The position numbers and the translations under genes were made by a program. The notes below the pieces were generated by a model. That model was not told where the DNA came from and searched no databases. It was given only the letters and a program-made list of their open reading frames with translations. From NCBI GenBank assembly GCA_004295565.1, contig AP019416.1:1302001-1366000 (forward strand): DNA of 64,000 nt, given 5' to 3'. Below are positions 1-8,629 of this stretch, piece by piece. Source of the stretch: Vreelandella olivaria (GTDB lineage Bacteria > Pseudomonadota > Gammaproteobacteria > Pseudomonadales > Halomonadaceae). Each line of letters begins with the position of its first letter. Positions within the stretch are counted from its first letter, which is position 1.

Positions 1-1
1 T

Positions 2-880
2 CGCTATCAGCCCCAGGATGCGACGACTAATCCCTCACTGCTGCTCAAGGCGTTTAGTTTGTCGGGTTATCAAGCGCTGATTGATGAAGAGCTGAGCAGC
101 GTCAAAGCCTCTGGCGGCAGCCGTGAAGAGCAGGTCAAACATGCCGTTGACCGCCTGGCAGTCGCTATGGGCAGTGAGATTTCCGCCGTTGTGCCGGGGC
201 GTGTTTCCACCGAAGTGGCGGCGCGGCTGTCGTTTGATACCCAGGCCAGTATTGCCAAGGCTCACGAGTTAATCGAGCTGTATGACGCCCGCGGTGTGTC
301 CCGTGACCGCGTGTTGATCAAGCTGGCGTCTACCTGGGAGGGCATTCGCGCCGCTGAGGTGCTTGAGCGCGAGGGCATTCAGTGCAACCTGACGCTGCTG
401 TTCAGTGAAGCTCAGGCCCAGGCCTGCTTTGATGCCGGCGTGTTTCTGATCTCGCCCTTTGTGGGTCGGGTGACCGACTGGTACAAAAAAGAGACCGGCA
501 ACGACTACACGCCGGAAAACGACCCGGGGGTTCAGTTTGTGCAAGGCGTTTGCCAACGTGCCAACCAGGGCGGCTACGACACGGTGGTCATGGGGGCGAG
601 CTTCCGTACCACCGGTCAGGTGCTTGCCCTGGCAGGCTGCCCGCGGTTGACCATTTCGCCTGCCTTATTAGAAGAGTTGGATGCCACCGAAGGTAGCGTT
701 GCTGCGCAAATCCAGGCAGCCGATGGTAGTGGCAAACCCAGTGAGCCGCTCAGCGAATCCGCTTTCCGCTGGGGCCACAATCAGGACGCCATGGCCACCG
801 ACAAACTGGCCGAGGGTATCCGCCGCTTCCACGATGATCAGCTTGAGCTAGAGAGCCTGATCGATAAACGACTAGGCTAA
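2..880 (+). CDS. tal: Transaldolase, 5' end cut by window edge
   Basis: Transaldolase of the non-oxidative pentose phosphate pathway, moving a dihydroxyacetone unit from sedoheptulose-7-P to glyceraldehyde-3-P through a Schiff-base lysine. The reading frame is open from base 2 ([17 protein letters not shown]), so the first roughly 25 residues lie outside the window. The TTG at base 59 is internal and not the real start. Family signatures are clear: the [12 protein letters not shown] segment, the [13 protein letters not shown] segment with the catalytic lysine, and [14 protein letters not shown]. The C-terminus ([14 protein letters not shown]) matches the usual TalB-type end, so the 3' end is intact. 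No frameshift was seen. Confidence 0.95.
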   Translation, partial: RYQPQDATTNPSLLLKAFSLSGYQALIDEELSSVKASGGSREEQVKHAVDRLAVAMGSEISAVVPGRVSTEVAARLSFDTQASIAKAHELIELYDARGVSRDRVLIKLASTWEGIRAAEVLEREGIQCNLTLLFSEAQAQACFDAGVFLISPFVGRVTDWYKKETGNDYTPENDPGVQFVQGVCQRANQGGYDTVVMGASFRTTGQVLALAGCPRLTISPALLEELDATEGSVAAQIQAADGSGKPSEPLSESAFRWGHNQDAMATDKLAEGIRRFHDDQLELESLIDKRLG

Positions 881-1021
881 TAGGTTAGCCCATGGTGTCG
901 GGGTTAGGGGGGCGGCCATGGCGGTCAGATGGCGAAAGTAGCGCCCATGGATGGGTTAACAGCGCCCCCGCGGAACCCTAACCCCGACGCAGTTATTCAT
1001 TCGGGGACAGGGAGAAAACTT

Positions 1022-1862
1022 ATGGATGCCACCCTGAGCCAACTGTTGGAATCTATTGAATTAACCCCTGCTGGTAGTTTGCAGCCACTCAGTGGGGGTG
1101 ACATTGCTGCCGTTTATCGCCTGGAGACCCGCCAAGGGCAGGTAGTGATTAAGCACGATGACGCGGCGCGGCTGCATGGCGAAGCCGAAGGGCTGCGTGC
1201 GTTGCGTGGCGCCTGTTCACCGCTGGTAGTGCCAGAGGTGTTAGGTTTGGCAGAAGGCTGGCTGATCATTGAGTCATTGGACACCGTGCCCGTTGGGCAG
1301 AAGAGCGAAGCTGCGCTTGGTGAAGGGCTGCGCAGTTTGCACAGCGTGGTTGGCGATGCCCACGGCTGGCATCAGGATAACGCCTGCGGGCAAACCCCCA
1401 GCCGAATGCGCCACTTAATGACGGGCGAGCGTTTCAGCGTGAGCGTCGCTTGCTTCCTCTGTGTGAGGCGTGCCACCAGCGTGGTCTATTGGACGCATCA
1501 CTACGCGGGCGTATCGAGCGCTTGGCTGAGGATTTGGAGCGCTGGCTACCTGATGCACCGCCCAGCCTGCTCCACGGTGACCTCTGGTCGGGAAATCTGC
1601 TCTTCACCACAAAGGGGCCAGCGATTATCGATCCAGCGGTGTATCGCCACTACCCAGAGGTGGATGTAGCGATGCTGACGCTCTTCGGCTCGCCGGGGGA
1701 GGCTTTTTTGATGCTTACTGGAACGGCGACGCCCCGGCCGACTGGCCGAGGCGTGAAGCGCTATTTCAGCTCTATCCGTTGCTCAATCACCTGCTGCTGT
1801 TCGGTGCCAGCTATCGCTCGGCGGTTGAGCGCAGCGTGGCGAGGCTCGAGTCTTTCACCTGA
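1022..1862 (+). CDS. Fructosamine kinase family protein (two frameshifts)
   Basis: Member of the fructosamine/ketosamine-3-kinase family, related to aminoglycoside phosphotransferases and thought to repair glycated amines. The start is taken at ATG 1022 (MDATLSQLLESIEL). The N-lobe lysine region (QGQVVIKHD) is in the first frame. The Brenner-type motif LLHGDLWSGN and the following IIDPAVYRHYPEVDVAML lie in a second frame. The tail (FDAYWNGDAPADWPRREALF, then LYPLLNHLLLFG) lies in a third frame ending at TGA 1862. The frames join if one C is added to the C-run at 1395-1399 and one G to the G-run at 1695-1699, giving about 280 residues, the family's usual size. These look like sequencing errors rather than a real pseudogene. 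Confidence 0.85.
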
Positions 1863-1882
1863 GCCTTACCAGCACTTGTGTT

Positions 1883-2323
1883 TTACCAGGATTTATAGGG
1901 CAAAAACTTGCCGTTTAAAGTGAGCAGTACCCGGTCGCCCTTGGGGTCTTCGACTTTGTCGACCTCCATGGTGAAGTCGATGGCGCTCATAATGCCGTCG
2001 CCAAACTTCTCCTGCACCACGTCTTTCAGGGTCTCCCCGTAAACACCGACGACCTCGTATAAACGATAGATAAAAGGGTCTTGGGGGATCGCTTCATCCC
2101 AGACTTTGGTGGGGAAGGCTACCAGGGCGTCGGCGACCTCGCTCTCCACGCCCAGTGTGTCGCAAAGCTTAGCGGCAATCGCTTGGCTGGCGCTGTTCAT
2201 GCCGTAGCAGGCGGAAGCGACCCACACCGGTGACATGCCAACGGCGTTACCAATATCGTCCCAGCTCATTTTTTTACGCGCTTTGGCGGCGAGCAGGGTG
2301 TGACGCATTTCGAGCTTATCCAT
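1883..2323 (-). CDS. cynS: Cyanate hydratase (cyanase)
   Basis: Cyanase converts cyanate and bicarbonate to ammonia and CO2, allowing cyanate to be detoxified or used as a nitrogen source. The protein has 146 residues and is intact. The N-terminal helix-turn-helix-like domain (KKMSWDDIGNAVGMSPVWVA) is followed by the catalytic domain, where YRLYE carries the conserved Arg and Glu and MSAIDF the conserved Ser. It ends with GKFLPYKSW. It lies just downstream of, and on the same strand as, the formate/nitrite-type channel gene, so the two probably form one transcript driven by the sigma54 promoter at 3418-3433. Confidence 0.96.
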   Translation of the reverse strand: MDKLEMRHTLLAAKARKKMSWDDIGNAVGMSPVWVASACYGMNSASQAIAAKLCDTLGVESEVADALVAFPTKVWDEAIPQDPFIYRLYEVVGVYGETLKDVVQEKFGDGIMSAIDFTMEVDKVEDPKGDRVLLTLNGKFLPYKSW

Positions 2324-2374
2324 GGTGATTCTCCTTTAGAGTGGGGGCGAGTGACGCCCTTTTTGGTTGCTGGA

Positions 2375-3184
2375 TCAAGACAACACTTTTTGGGCTGAGT
2401 ACGGACGTGGGTGGTATAGAGCACCAAACCTACCAGCGTCAGGCCGCCAACCAAGTTGCCTAGTACCGTGGGGATTTCGTTCCACATAATGTATTGATAC
2501 AGGGTGAAATCTGCGCCCATCATCAGGCCAATCGGAAACAGGAACATGTTGACGACGGAGTGCTCAAAACCGAGATAGAAAAACACAATGATCGGCATCC
2601 ACATGGCCATGATCTTGCCGGAAACCGTTGTCGAGATAGCGGCGCCCACTACGCCCATAGAGACCATCCAGTTGCAGAACATGCCTCTTAGAAAGAGCAC
2701 AATCCAACCGGCAAATCCTGCCTCCTGGTAACCTACTGTGCGGCTTTCACCAACGGCCATCATCGTTTGGCCGACCGCGTTGATCTCCTCGGTACCACCC
2801 ATGGTGAAATTCAGGTAGCCAAAGGTGGCAATAAACAGGGCGCCTCCCAGGTTGCCAAGCCCGACCAGCGCCCAACACTTCAGCATTCGCGGCAGAGTGA
2901 CCCCAGGTCTTTTGTCCAGCCATGCAATAGGCACCAGCATAAAAACCCCGGTGAGCAAGTCGTAGCCCATCAAATAGAGCATGACAAAGCCCACAGGAAA
3001 GAGCAGTGCGCCAATCAAAAATGGCCTGTTTGGGTCGCGATGGTGATGGCGAAAATAACCGCTAACGCCAGGGTCGCCCCCGCCATAAAGGCGCGGATAA
3101 GCGTATCCCGTGTCCCCATATAGACTTTTGACTCCCCTGATCCACCAATTTGGTGACAAACTCACTGGGCATTAGATAAGACAT
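2375..3184 (-). CDS. Formate/nitrite transporter (FNT) family channel (frameshifted)
   Basis: Integral membrane channel of the FocA/NirC (FNT) family, which passes small anions such as formate or nitrite. Here, next to cyanase, cyanate is a plausible substrate (inference). The start is ATG at 3184 (MSYLMPSEFVTKLVD), with AGGAGA upstream. Visible family segments include DTLIRAFMAGATLALAV, LIGALLFPVGFVMLYLMGYD, GNLGGALF, GMFCNWMVSMGVV and GFEHSVVNMFLFPIG. The frame is broken at the T-run 3126-3129 and the A-run 3017-3021, each apparently one base short. A third missing base at 2387-2391 would end the protein at 2375-2377. Without it, the frame runs into cynS as far as 2266, so the exact C-terminus is uncertain. 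Confidence 0.85.
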
Positions 3185-3343
3185 ATGTATGTCTCCTGTG
3201 TCATTTCGGTTAATTAACGCTTAATCCAAGAGTTTTAGTGTTTCCTGATAAGAGCAAAAATAGGAGCAACAAAACCGATGGCTGCGCCGTCCTGGTGCAA
3301 AAGAGATTAAGCGTGTGGCGCAATCGCACTATTCGCATAGCGT

Positions 3344-3416
3344 TTCCATCTAGCTATGCCACCTAGTCGTCCTAGCTGTTCCAACTAACGGTTCCACCTA
3401 GCATTCCACCTAACCA
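3344..3416. repeat. Degenerate 12-13 bp tandem repeat, TTCCACCTA type
   Basis: Five or six units share the core TTCCACCTA: TTCCATCTAGCT at 3344, TGCCACCTAGTCG at 3357, a short TCCTAGCTG at 3370, TTCCAACTAACGG at 3379, TTCCACCTAGCA at 3392 and TTCCACCTAACCA at 3404. The array abuts the sigma54 -12 element and would lie almost entirely in the 5' leader of the channel transcript, where it reads as repeated TAGGTGGAA. No known element was recognised. Confidence 0.6.
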
Positions 3417-3417
3417 T

Positions 3418-3433
3418 TGCTATTTATGTGCCA
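3418..3433 (-). promoter_or_regulatory. Sigma54 (-24/-12) promoter for the FNT-cynS transcript
   Basis: On the minus strand this reads TGGCACATAAATAGCA. The -24 element TGGCAC is a perfect match to the sigma54 consensus, the GG-to-GC spacing is the required 10 nt, and the -12 element TAGCA has one mismatch to TTGCA. It points toward the channel gene and would start transcription near 3406, leaving a leader of about 220 nt. The divergent gene encodes a sigma54 activator, which supports the call. Confidence 0.72.
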
Positions 3434-3516
3434 ACTCGCGCGAAGTGTTTTTAAGGTGTTGTTTTTATTTAATTAATTGGTTTTTATAGCGGTGCTCTGG
3501 GAAAGCTAGAGTGGTC

Positions 3517-3567
3517 ACGAAAAATCGTAATTAACGATATTTCGTTGTTTTATTAACGGAATATCGT
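3517..3567. promoter_or_regulatory. Three 12-bp quasi-palindromes, probable activator-binding (UAS) sites
   Basis: ACGAAAAATCGT (3517-3528), ACGATATTTCGT (3534-3545, the reverse complement of ACGAAATATCGT) and ACGGAATATCGT (3556-3567) share the consensus ACGRAAWATCGT. They lie 84 to 134 bp upstream of the -24 element of the minus-strand sigma54 promoter, the usual distance for enhancer sites. They are also just in front of the activator gene starting at 3628, so they may serve autoregulation too. Function is inferred from arrangement. Confidence 0.6.
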
Positions 3568-3627
3568 AAGTGGCGCGGGAATTGAATGGATAAGTGGAGA
3601 CCACCTTGAAACCTGGGGTATACACCA

Positions 3628-5557
3628 ATGGGTGAACAAGCACGTACTCACACTGCCGCTCTAATGGGCGATTTCTCACCGCTTGCAATGATCGTGATTG
3701 ATCCGTTTGTCGATCAACTACTGGACGCTAACCCAGCTGCTTGCGAGATGCTCCATATTGATCAAACGCTGCCTTTAGCGGCCCCCTTTAGCCACCGCTT
3801 GAGTGCTTCACTGCCGCTTTGGGTGAGCTTTACCGACGAGGCGCTGACACAAAAGGCGGCCTGGTCAGATGATTTGGTGATGCTGGATATGCTCCGTCAG
3901 CCGTATCGCGTTGAGGTTTATGCTCAGCGTGTCGACGACTCTTCGCAGCTGTTATTAACATTGATTGACCGCAACAAGGCCGAGCAGCGCCGTGCCAAAG
4001 CCGAGCTAGGCCGTCAGCACCGTCAGGGGGGAGGTTGGCTGGCAGCGGGTTGAGCAGGTGTTTGAGCGGATTGAAAAGCAGAACCAGCTTATTCTGGGCG
4101 CTGCGGGGAGGGCATTTACGGCCTGGACGCTGAAGGCAAAACCACCTTCGTTAATCCCGCAGCAGAACGCATTCTGGGTTGGAGTACTGAGGACATGGTG
4201 GGCCACGATGCGCACCTTATGTTCCACCATACTCATGCTGACGGCAGCCATTTTCCGGTGCAGCAGTGTCCTATTCACGCCTCGTTTAGCGACGGCCAGG
4301 TGCATCACGTCGATAATGAAGTGTTTTGGCACAAAAATGGCGAAGCGATTCCCGTTGAGTACACCAGCACGCCGATATTTGAGATGGGGCGATTGGTCGG
4401 GGCGGTGGTGCTGTTTCGTGATATTCGCGAGCGTAAGCGCGCCGAGCAGCAACTGCGCGATGCCCTTGCAGAAGTGGAGTCTCTTAAGCAACGTTTGGAA
4501 TTGGAGAATGAGTACCTTCAGGAAGAGATAAAAGCGGAGCTAAACCATCGTGATATTGTCGGCAACAGCCCGGCGGTAGCCAAGCTGATCCAGCAGATTG
4601 AGTTGGTGGCGCCCACCAGCGCCAACGTATTGATTAGCGGCGAGTCGGGTACTGGCAAGAGCTGATCGCCCGCGCCATTCATGCCGGGGGCACGCGCAGC
4701 GACCGACCGCTGATCCGCGTGAACTGCGCGGCTATCCCTCGTGACCTGTTTGAGAGCGAATTCTTCGGCCATGTAAAGGGGCTTTTACCGGTGCGGTACA
4801 GGATCGCCCAGGGCGCTTTGAGCTTGCTCACGGTGGCACTCTATTCCTGGATGAAGTCGGCGAAATCCCTCTGGAACTGCAGAGCAAGCTACTGCGGGTG
4901 CTGCAGGATCAGCAGTTTGAACGGGTAGGCGATAACCGTACCCGCGAAGTGGATGTGCGGGTGATTGCCGCCACCAATCGCGAACTGCGCGATATGATTG
5001 AGGCAGGCCACTTTCGTGAAGATCTCTATTTTCGTCTCAACGTGTTCCCCATTGATTCGGTGCCTCTACGCAAGCGGATTGAAGATGTGCCGCTGTTGGC
5101 TCGGCACTTCTTGCAGCGTGCCTGCCTGAAATTTAATAAGCCGGGGTGCGCATTCCGCCGGCCCAGCTGGAGATCCTGCAGCGCTATCCCTGGCCGGGCA
5201 ATATTCGTGAACTGGAGAACATCATTGAGCGGCAAGTTATCGTGACCCAGGATCGGCGCTTGATGTTTGATGACCTGCTGCTGGGAGAGATCCCGCGCAA
5301 GTTAGGCCGCACTAACCCCATCTCTGCGGCGGGTCATGCCGTCGGAGAGCAGAATGGAGTCGCGCCCATTACCGAGCAGGCGCTTAGTCAGCGTCAGCGG
5401 GAGAACGCGATTACCGCCCTGGAGCAAGCCGGAGGTAAAGTCTCTGGGGTCGGGGGCGCGGCGGAGCTGCTTGGCCTCAAGCCCACTACGCTGGCCCTCG
5501 CGGCTTACTAAGTGGGGCATCGACACGCGAGAATTTCGCAAAAGCGCGCCGCATTAA
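3628..5557 (+). CDS. PAS-domain sigma54-dependent transcriptional activator, CynF-like by context (frameshifted)
   Basis: Enhancer-binding protein that hydrolyses ATP to open sigma54-RNA polymerase promoters. It has an N-terminal sensory region (residues about 1-135), a PAS domain ([20 protein letters not shown]) and a coiled linker ([20 protein letters not shown]). The AAA+ domain shows Walker A GESGTGKE, a GAFTGA loop, Walker B-type [13 protein letters not shown] and the [10 protein letters not shown] segment. A Fis-type helix-turn-helix ([18 protein letters not shown]) ends the protein at TAA 5557. At least six indels interrupt it, at about 4030, 4106, 4658, 4780, 5140 and 5495, mostly in G runs. 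Divergence from the channel and cyanase genes suggests it activates them. A sigma54 regulator, CynF, is known in cyanate clusters of Pseudomonas pseudoalcaligenes. Confidence 0.85.
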
Positions 5558-5645
5558 TCGCCAACGCATCGTGCTTTGGACTAAGGTAAGCTGGAAGCGA
5601 CTTGACAACCGGCTGTTCACACATTTTTAGATTGTTCAAGGCTAG

Positions 5646-5671
5646 CATACATACATGAATGTAACTATAAT
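5646..5671 (+). promoter_or_regulatory. Efflux operon promoter with AcrR/TtgR-like operator
   Basis: A perfect -10 hexamer TATAAT sits at 5666-5671. Overlapping its upstream edge is CATACATACATGAATGTAAC, starting at 5646, which contains the inverted pair TACAT/ATGTA. From memory this closely resembles the E. coli acrAB operator (TACATACATTTGTGAATG...) and especially the core CATGAATGTAAGTATA of the Pseudomonas putida TtgR operator. Placement across the -10 fits repression by the TetR protein encoded at 13733-14342. No convincing -35 lies at the correct spacing. Confidence 0.62.
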
Positions 5672-5805
5672 GCTCATCTTTCTGAATGGCACCGTATTTC
5701 GAGTGATTTAGCGCGCTAATTGGCTTGGTTTTCTATAGCACGAGTCAAGTAAGCTGAGAGACTAAGCGCGTTTACCATCTGACACTGATACCTAGAGGCA
5801 ATCCC

Positions 5806-7274
5806 ATGCGACTGGCACACTGGGCAGTCAATGCCCCTTACGACCCCCTACTGTTGGCGGTATTAACCGCCTCTTTTGTATTGCCTGCTCAAGCTGCCGA
5901 TCTCATCACGATTACCCGTGATGCGCTAGACAATAACGCTGAGCTCGCTTCGGCGCGCTCGGCGTATCTGGGGGTAGAAGCAGGCAGAGACGTTGCACGA
6001 GGTGGGTTGCTCCCGCAAATTAACGCCTCGGGCACCGTGGCACACAACGAGCAGTATGAAAGCCAGGGCTCATCCCAAGCCGGAGCAGGTGCTGGTGCTG
6101 GTGCGGGCAATGTGAGTGCCGGTGATGACCGTTACAACACCGTATCGCTCACCCTTGAAGCCACCCAAGCGCTTTATGATGAAGTGACACGTCGGCAAGT
6201 CACTCAGGCCGAGCGCCAGATCGACCAGCAGGTCTATCTGCTTGCGGCCACCGAACAGCAGCTGCTAATTGACGTGGCCAGCGCCTATTTTGACATTTTG
6301 CGTGCCCACGAAGTACTCGAAGCGCGTTTTGCCCAGGAGCGTGCCATTGGGCGTCAGCTCGAGCAGGCACGCGAGCAGTTTGAGGTCGGTTTGATTGCGA
6401 TTACTGAAGTCGAAGAGGCTCGCGCCACCTTTGACCAGTCCCGTGCTGACCGGATTGCCGCAGAGAGCAGTCTACAGGTGGCTTTTGAAGCACTGGAGCA
6501 GTTGACCGGCCAGCGCTACGCCAGTATTGAAGCCCTGGGCGACAGCATGCCGATAGCACTTCCTGAGCCAAGCAGCCGCGACTACTGGGTAGAGCAAGCC
6601 ATTGAGCGTAATCCTCAGGTATTGGCGCAACAGGCAGGGATCGAAGTTTCGCGCAGCGGTGTGGACATTGCCCGTGCGGGTCGTTTGCCCACCCTTTCAG
6701 CCTTTGGCAACTATCAGTATGGCGACAGTGATATTGATAACACCACCGGCAATGACTCCTCTAGCCAGGTGGGCATACGCGCTAATTTGCCCATCTACAC
6801 CGGGGCAGTACCAGCGCGAGCATCCGCCAGGGCACTTATCAACTGGAAAGTAGCCAGTATGATTTCGAATCTCAGCGGCGCTCGTCGATCCAGCAGGTTC
6901 GCTCGCTGTATACCCAAGTCAGCAACGATGTGGAAACCGTCGAGGCCCGTGAGCAGGCGATCGTCTCGAACCGCAGCGCGCTGGAAGCAACCCGCGCTGG
7001 CTACGAGGTCGGCACCCGTAACATCGTGGATGTTTTGAACGCTGAGCAGAACTTGTATAACGCCATCGCCAACTACGCAGAGGCTCGCTACGACTATGTC
7101 GTTAATCTGCTCTCGCTGCGTCAGCAGGCAGGACGCCTTGATGTGGACGCCATTGAAGAAGTTAATGCGTGGTTAACCGGTGATGAGGTGAACTTTACCT
7201 TGCCAGAAAGCATTGGCAATGACCGCTATGAGCCTGCGCTCAACATCGGCGCACCGCCCCAACCTGGCACGTAA
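5806..7274 (+). CDS. tolC: TolC family outer membrane efflux protein (one frameshift)
   Basis: Outer membrane channel of a tripartite efflux or type I secretion machine. The N-terminus (LLLAVLTASFVLPAQAAD) is a signal peptide with an AQA-type cleavage site. It is followed by the two repeats of long coiled helices typical of TolC, for example LITITRDALDNNAELASARS and, in the second half, NIVDVLNAEQNLYNAIANYA. One G is missing from the G-run at 6802-6805. Restoring it links NLPIYTGGSTSASIRQGTY to the second half and gives about 490 residues. The gene is followed after 62 bp by the periplasmic adaptor, so tolC-acrA-acrB form a complete pump operon. A Gly/Ala-rich insertion (GAGAGAGAG) near residue 95 is unusual. 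Confidence 0.93.
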
Positions 7275-7336
7275 TGGCTTGTCGGTTGGAAGTGATTCAG
7301 ATGCGCATGTGCTATCGGTCACCTTAAAAAAGATAT

Positions 7337-8629
7337 ATGGGAATGCAACGTATGAAGAAGATGATTCACTCTCGCCGAGCGAGTCTGGTGACGCTGGTAG
7401 CTGCGCTGGCACTTTCAGCCTGTGGGCAGGAACAAAACGAGGCGCCTCAACAGGGCCAAGTTGCCCAGCAAGAAGCCCCGCCCCATAAGGTCGAAGTGGC
7501 AGAAATGGCGCGCCAGGATATACCGCTGGATAAGTCATATCCTTCTCTGTTGCGCAGTGATGATGAAGTCACTTTGGTTGCCCGTGTCAATGGGTTTCTG
7601 GAGGAGCGCCACTTTGAACCCGGCCAGCTAGTGGAGCAGGGCGATCGTCTTTACACCATCGAACCGGATCTTTACCAGGCAACCGTCAATCAGCGTGAAG
7701 CCGATCTACAGAGCGCCCGTGCCGAGCTTTCCCGCGCTCAGCGCGACGCTCAACGTTTTGAGCAGCTGCTAAGTCAGAACTCGGTGAGCCGTCAGCAGTA
7801 TGATCAGGCACTGGCAGACCAACGGGTCGCCCAGGCAAACGTGGCACAGGCAGAGGCGGCGCTCTCCAGCGCTAATCTGGATCTGGGGTACTCCCAGGTG
7901 ACTGCCCCTGTATCTGGCATGATCGGATTGAGCCAAATCAACGTAGGCAACCTGGTTACCTCCGGTACGGAATTAGCGACCATCACGCCGCTAGACCCCC
8001 TTGAGGTGCGTTTCCAACTGCCCCAGCGTGATGCCTTTGAACTGCGTCGCCAGTTGCGTGACGGCGGTGATACGTCGGATATTCGTGCGCGGTTGAGCAT
8101 CCCTGGCGTGAGTGGCGGCAGCGACTCTGAGTTGGAAGGGCATTTAGACTTCCTGGGGTCGCGGGTAGATAGCGGTACCAGCACTGTGCAAGCGTCTGCC
8201 ACCTTTGAAAACCCCAATGCAGCTGTGCTGCCTGGCCAATTTGTGCGTGTGCGTATTGAGGGCCTGAAACGTTTTGAGGTCATGGCCGTTCCTGAGATTG
8301 CGGTGACGCAAGGATTGATGGGCCCGCAGGTGTTTGTCCTGGATGAGGACAACAAAGCCCGCGAAAGGACTGTATCATTGGGTGAAGTGGCTGGCCCGTG
8401 GCAGTTGATTCGTGAGGGACTGGAGCCAGGAGATCGTGTGGTGGTCGGCGATCCTGCTGGTTTAGAGCCGGGCATGACGATTGACCCTCAGCCGTTTGAT
8501 GGCAACGCTGAGGACATCGTTGAAGATGTGGAGCAAGAAGAGGCGCAGCAGCAGGCTGAAGCGGCAGAGGCAATGGAAGAGGGGGCAGCCGATGGTCAGC
8601 CCGCTGAAGGGGAAGAGGGTGCGCAATAA
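7337..8629 (+). CDS. acrA: RND efflux periplasmic adaptor (membrane fusion lipoprotein)
   Basis: Membrane fusion protein joining the RND pump to the outer membrane channel. A lipoprotein signal peptide ends in LALSAC, so the mature protein is anchored at the acylated Cys near residue 29. The lipoyl/barrel-sandwich hybrid domain (VARVNGFLEERHFEPGQLVE), the alpha-helical hairpin (QREADLQSARAELSRAQRDA) and the beta-barrel (PLEVRFQLPQRDAFELRRQL) follow in order. Starts at 7337, 7343 or 7352 are all possible. The last 45 residues form an unusually acidic Glu/Asp/Gln/Ala-rich tail, in keeping with a halophilic host. The stop overlaps the start of the pump gene by one base. The gene is intact. Confidence 0.94.
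   Translation: MGMQRMKKMIHSRRASLVTLVAALALSACGQEQNEAPQQGQVAQQEAPPHKVEVAEMARQDIPLDKSYPSLLRSDDEVTLVARVNGFLEERHFEPGQLVEQGDRLYTIEPDLYQATVNQREADLQSARAELSRAQRDAQRFEQLLSQNSVSRQQYDQALADQRVAQANVAQAEAALSSANLDLGYSQVTAPVSGMIGLSQINVGNLVTSGTELATITPLDPLEVRFQLPQRDAFELRRQLRDGGDTSDIRARLSIPGVSGGSDSELEGHLDFLGSRVDSGTSTVQASATFENPNAAVLPGQFVRVRIEGLKRFEVMAVPEIAVTQGLMGPQVFVLDEDNKARERTVSLGEVAGPWQLIREGLEPGDRVVVGDPAGLEPGMTIDPQPFDGNAEDIVEDVEQEEAQQQAEAAEAMEEGAADGQPAEGEEGAQ

Noticed and set aside
4020-5500. Real decay or programmed frameshifting of the sigma54 regulator
   Set aside because: The breaks are the same type of homopolymer indel seen in essential genes across the window, and all key AAA+ motifs survive when joined.
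6085-6110. Gly/Ala repeat in tolC as a microsatellite or assembly artefact
   Set aside because: It is in frame, of moderate length and compatible with a surface-exposed loop. No further evidence of slippage.
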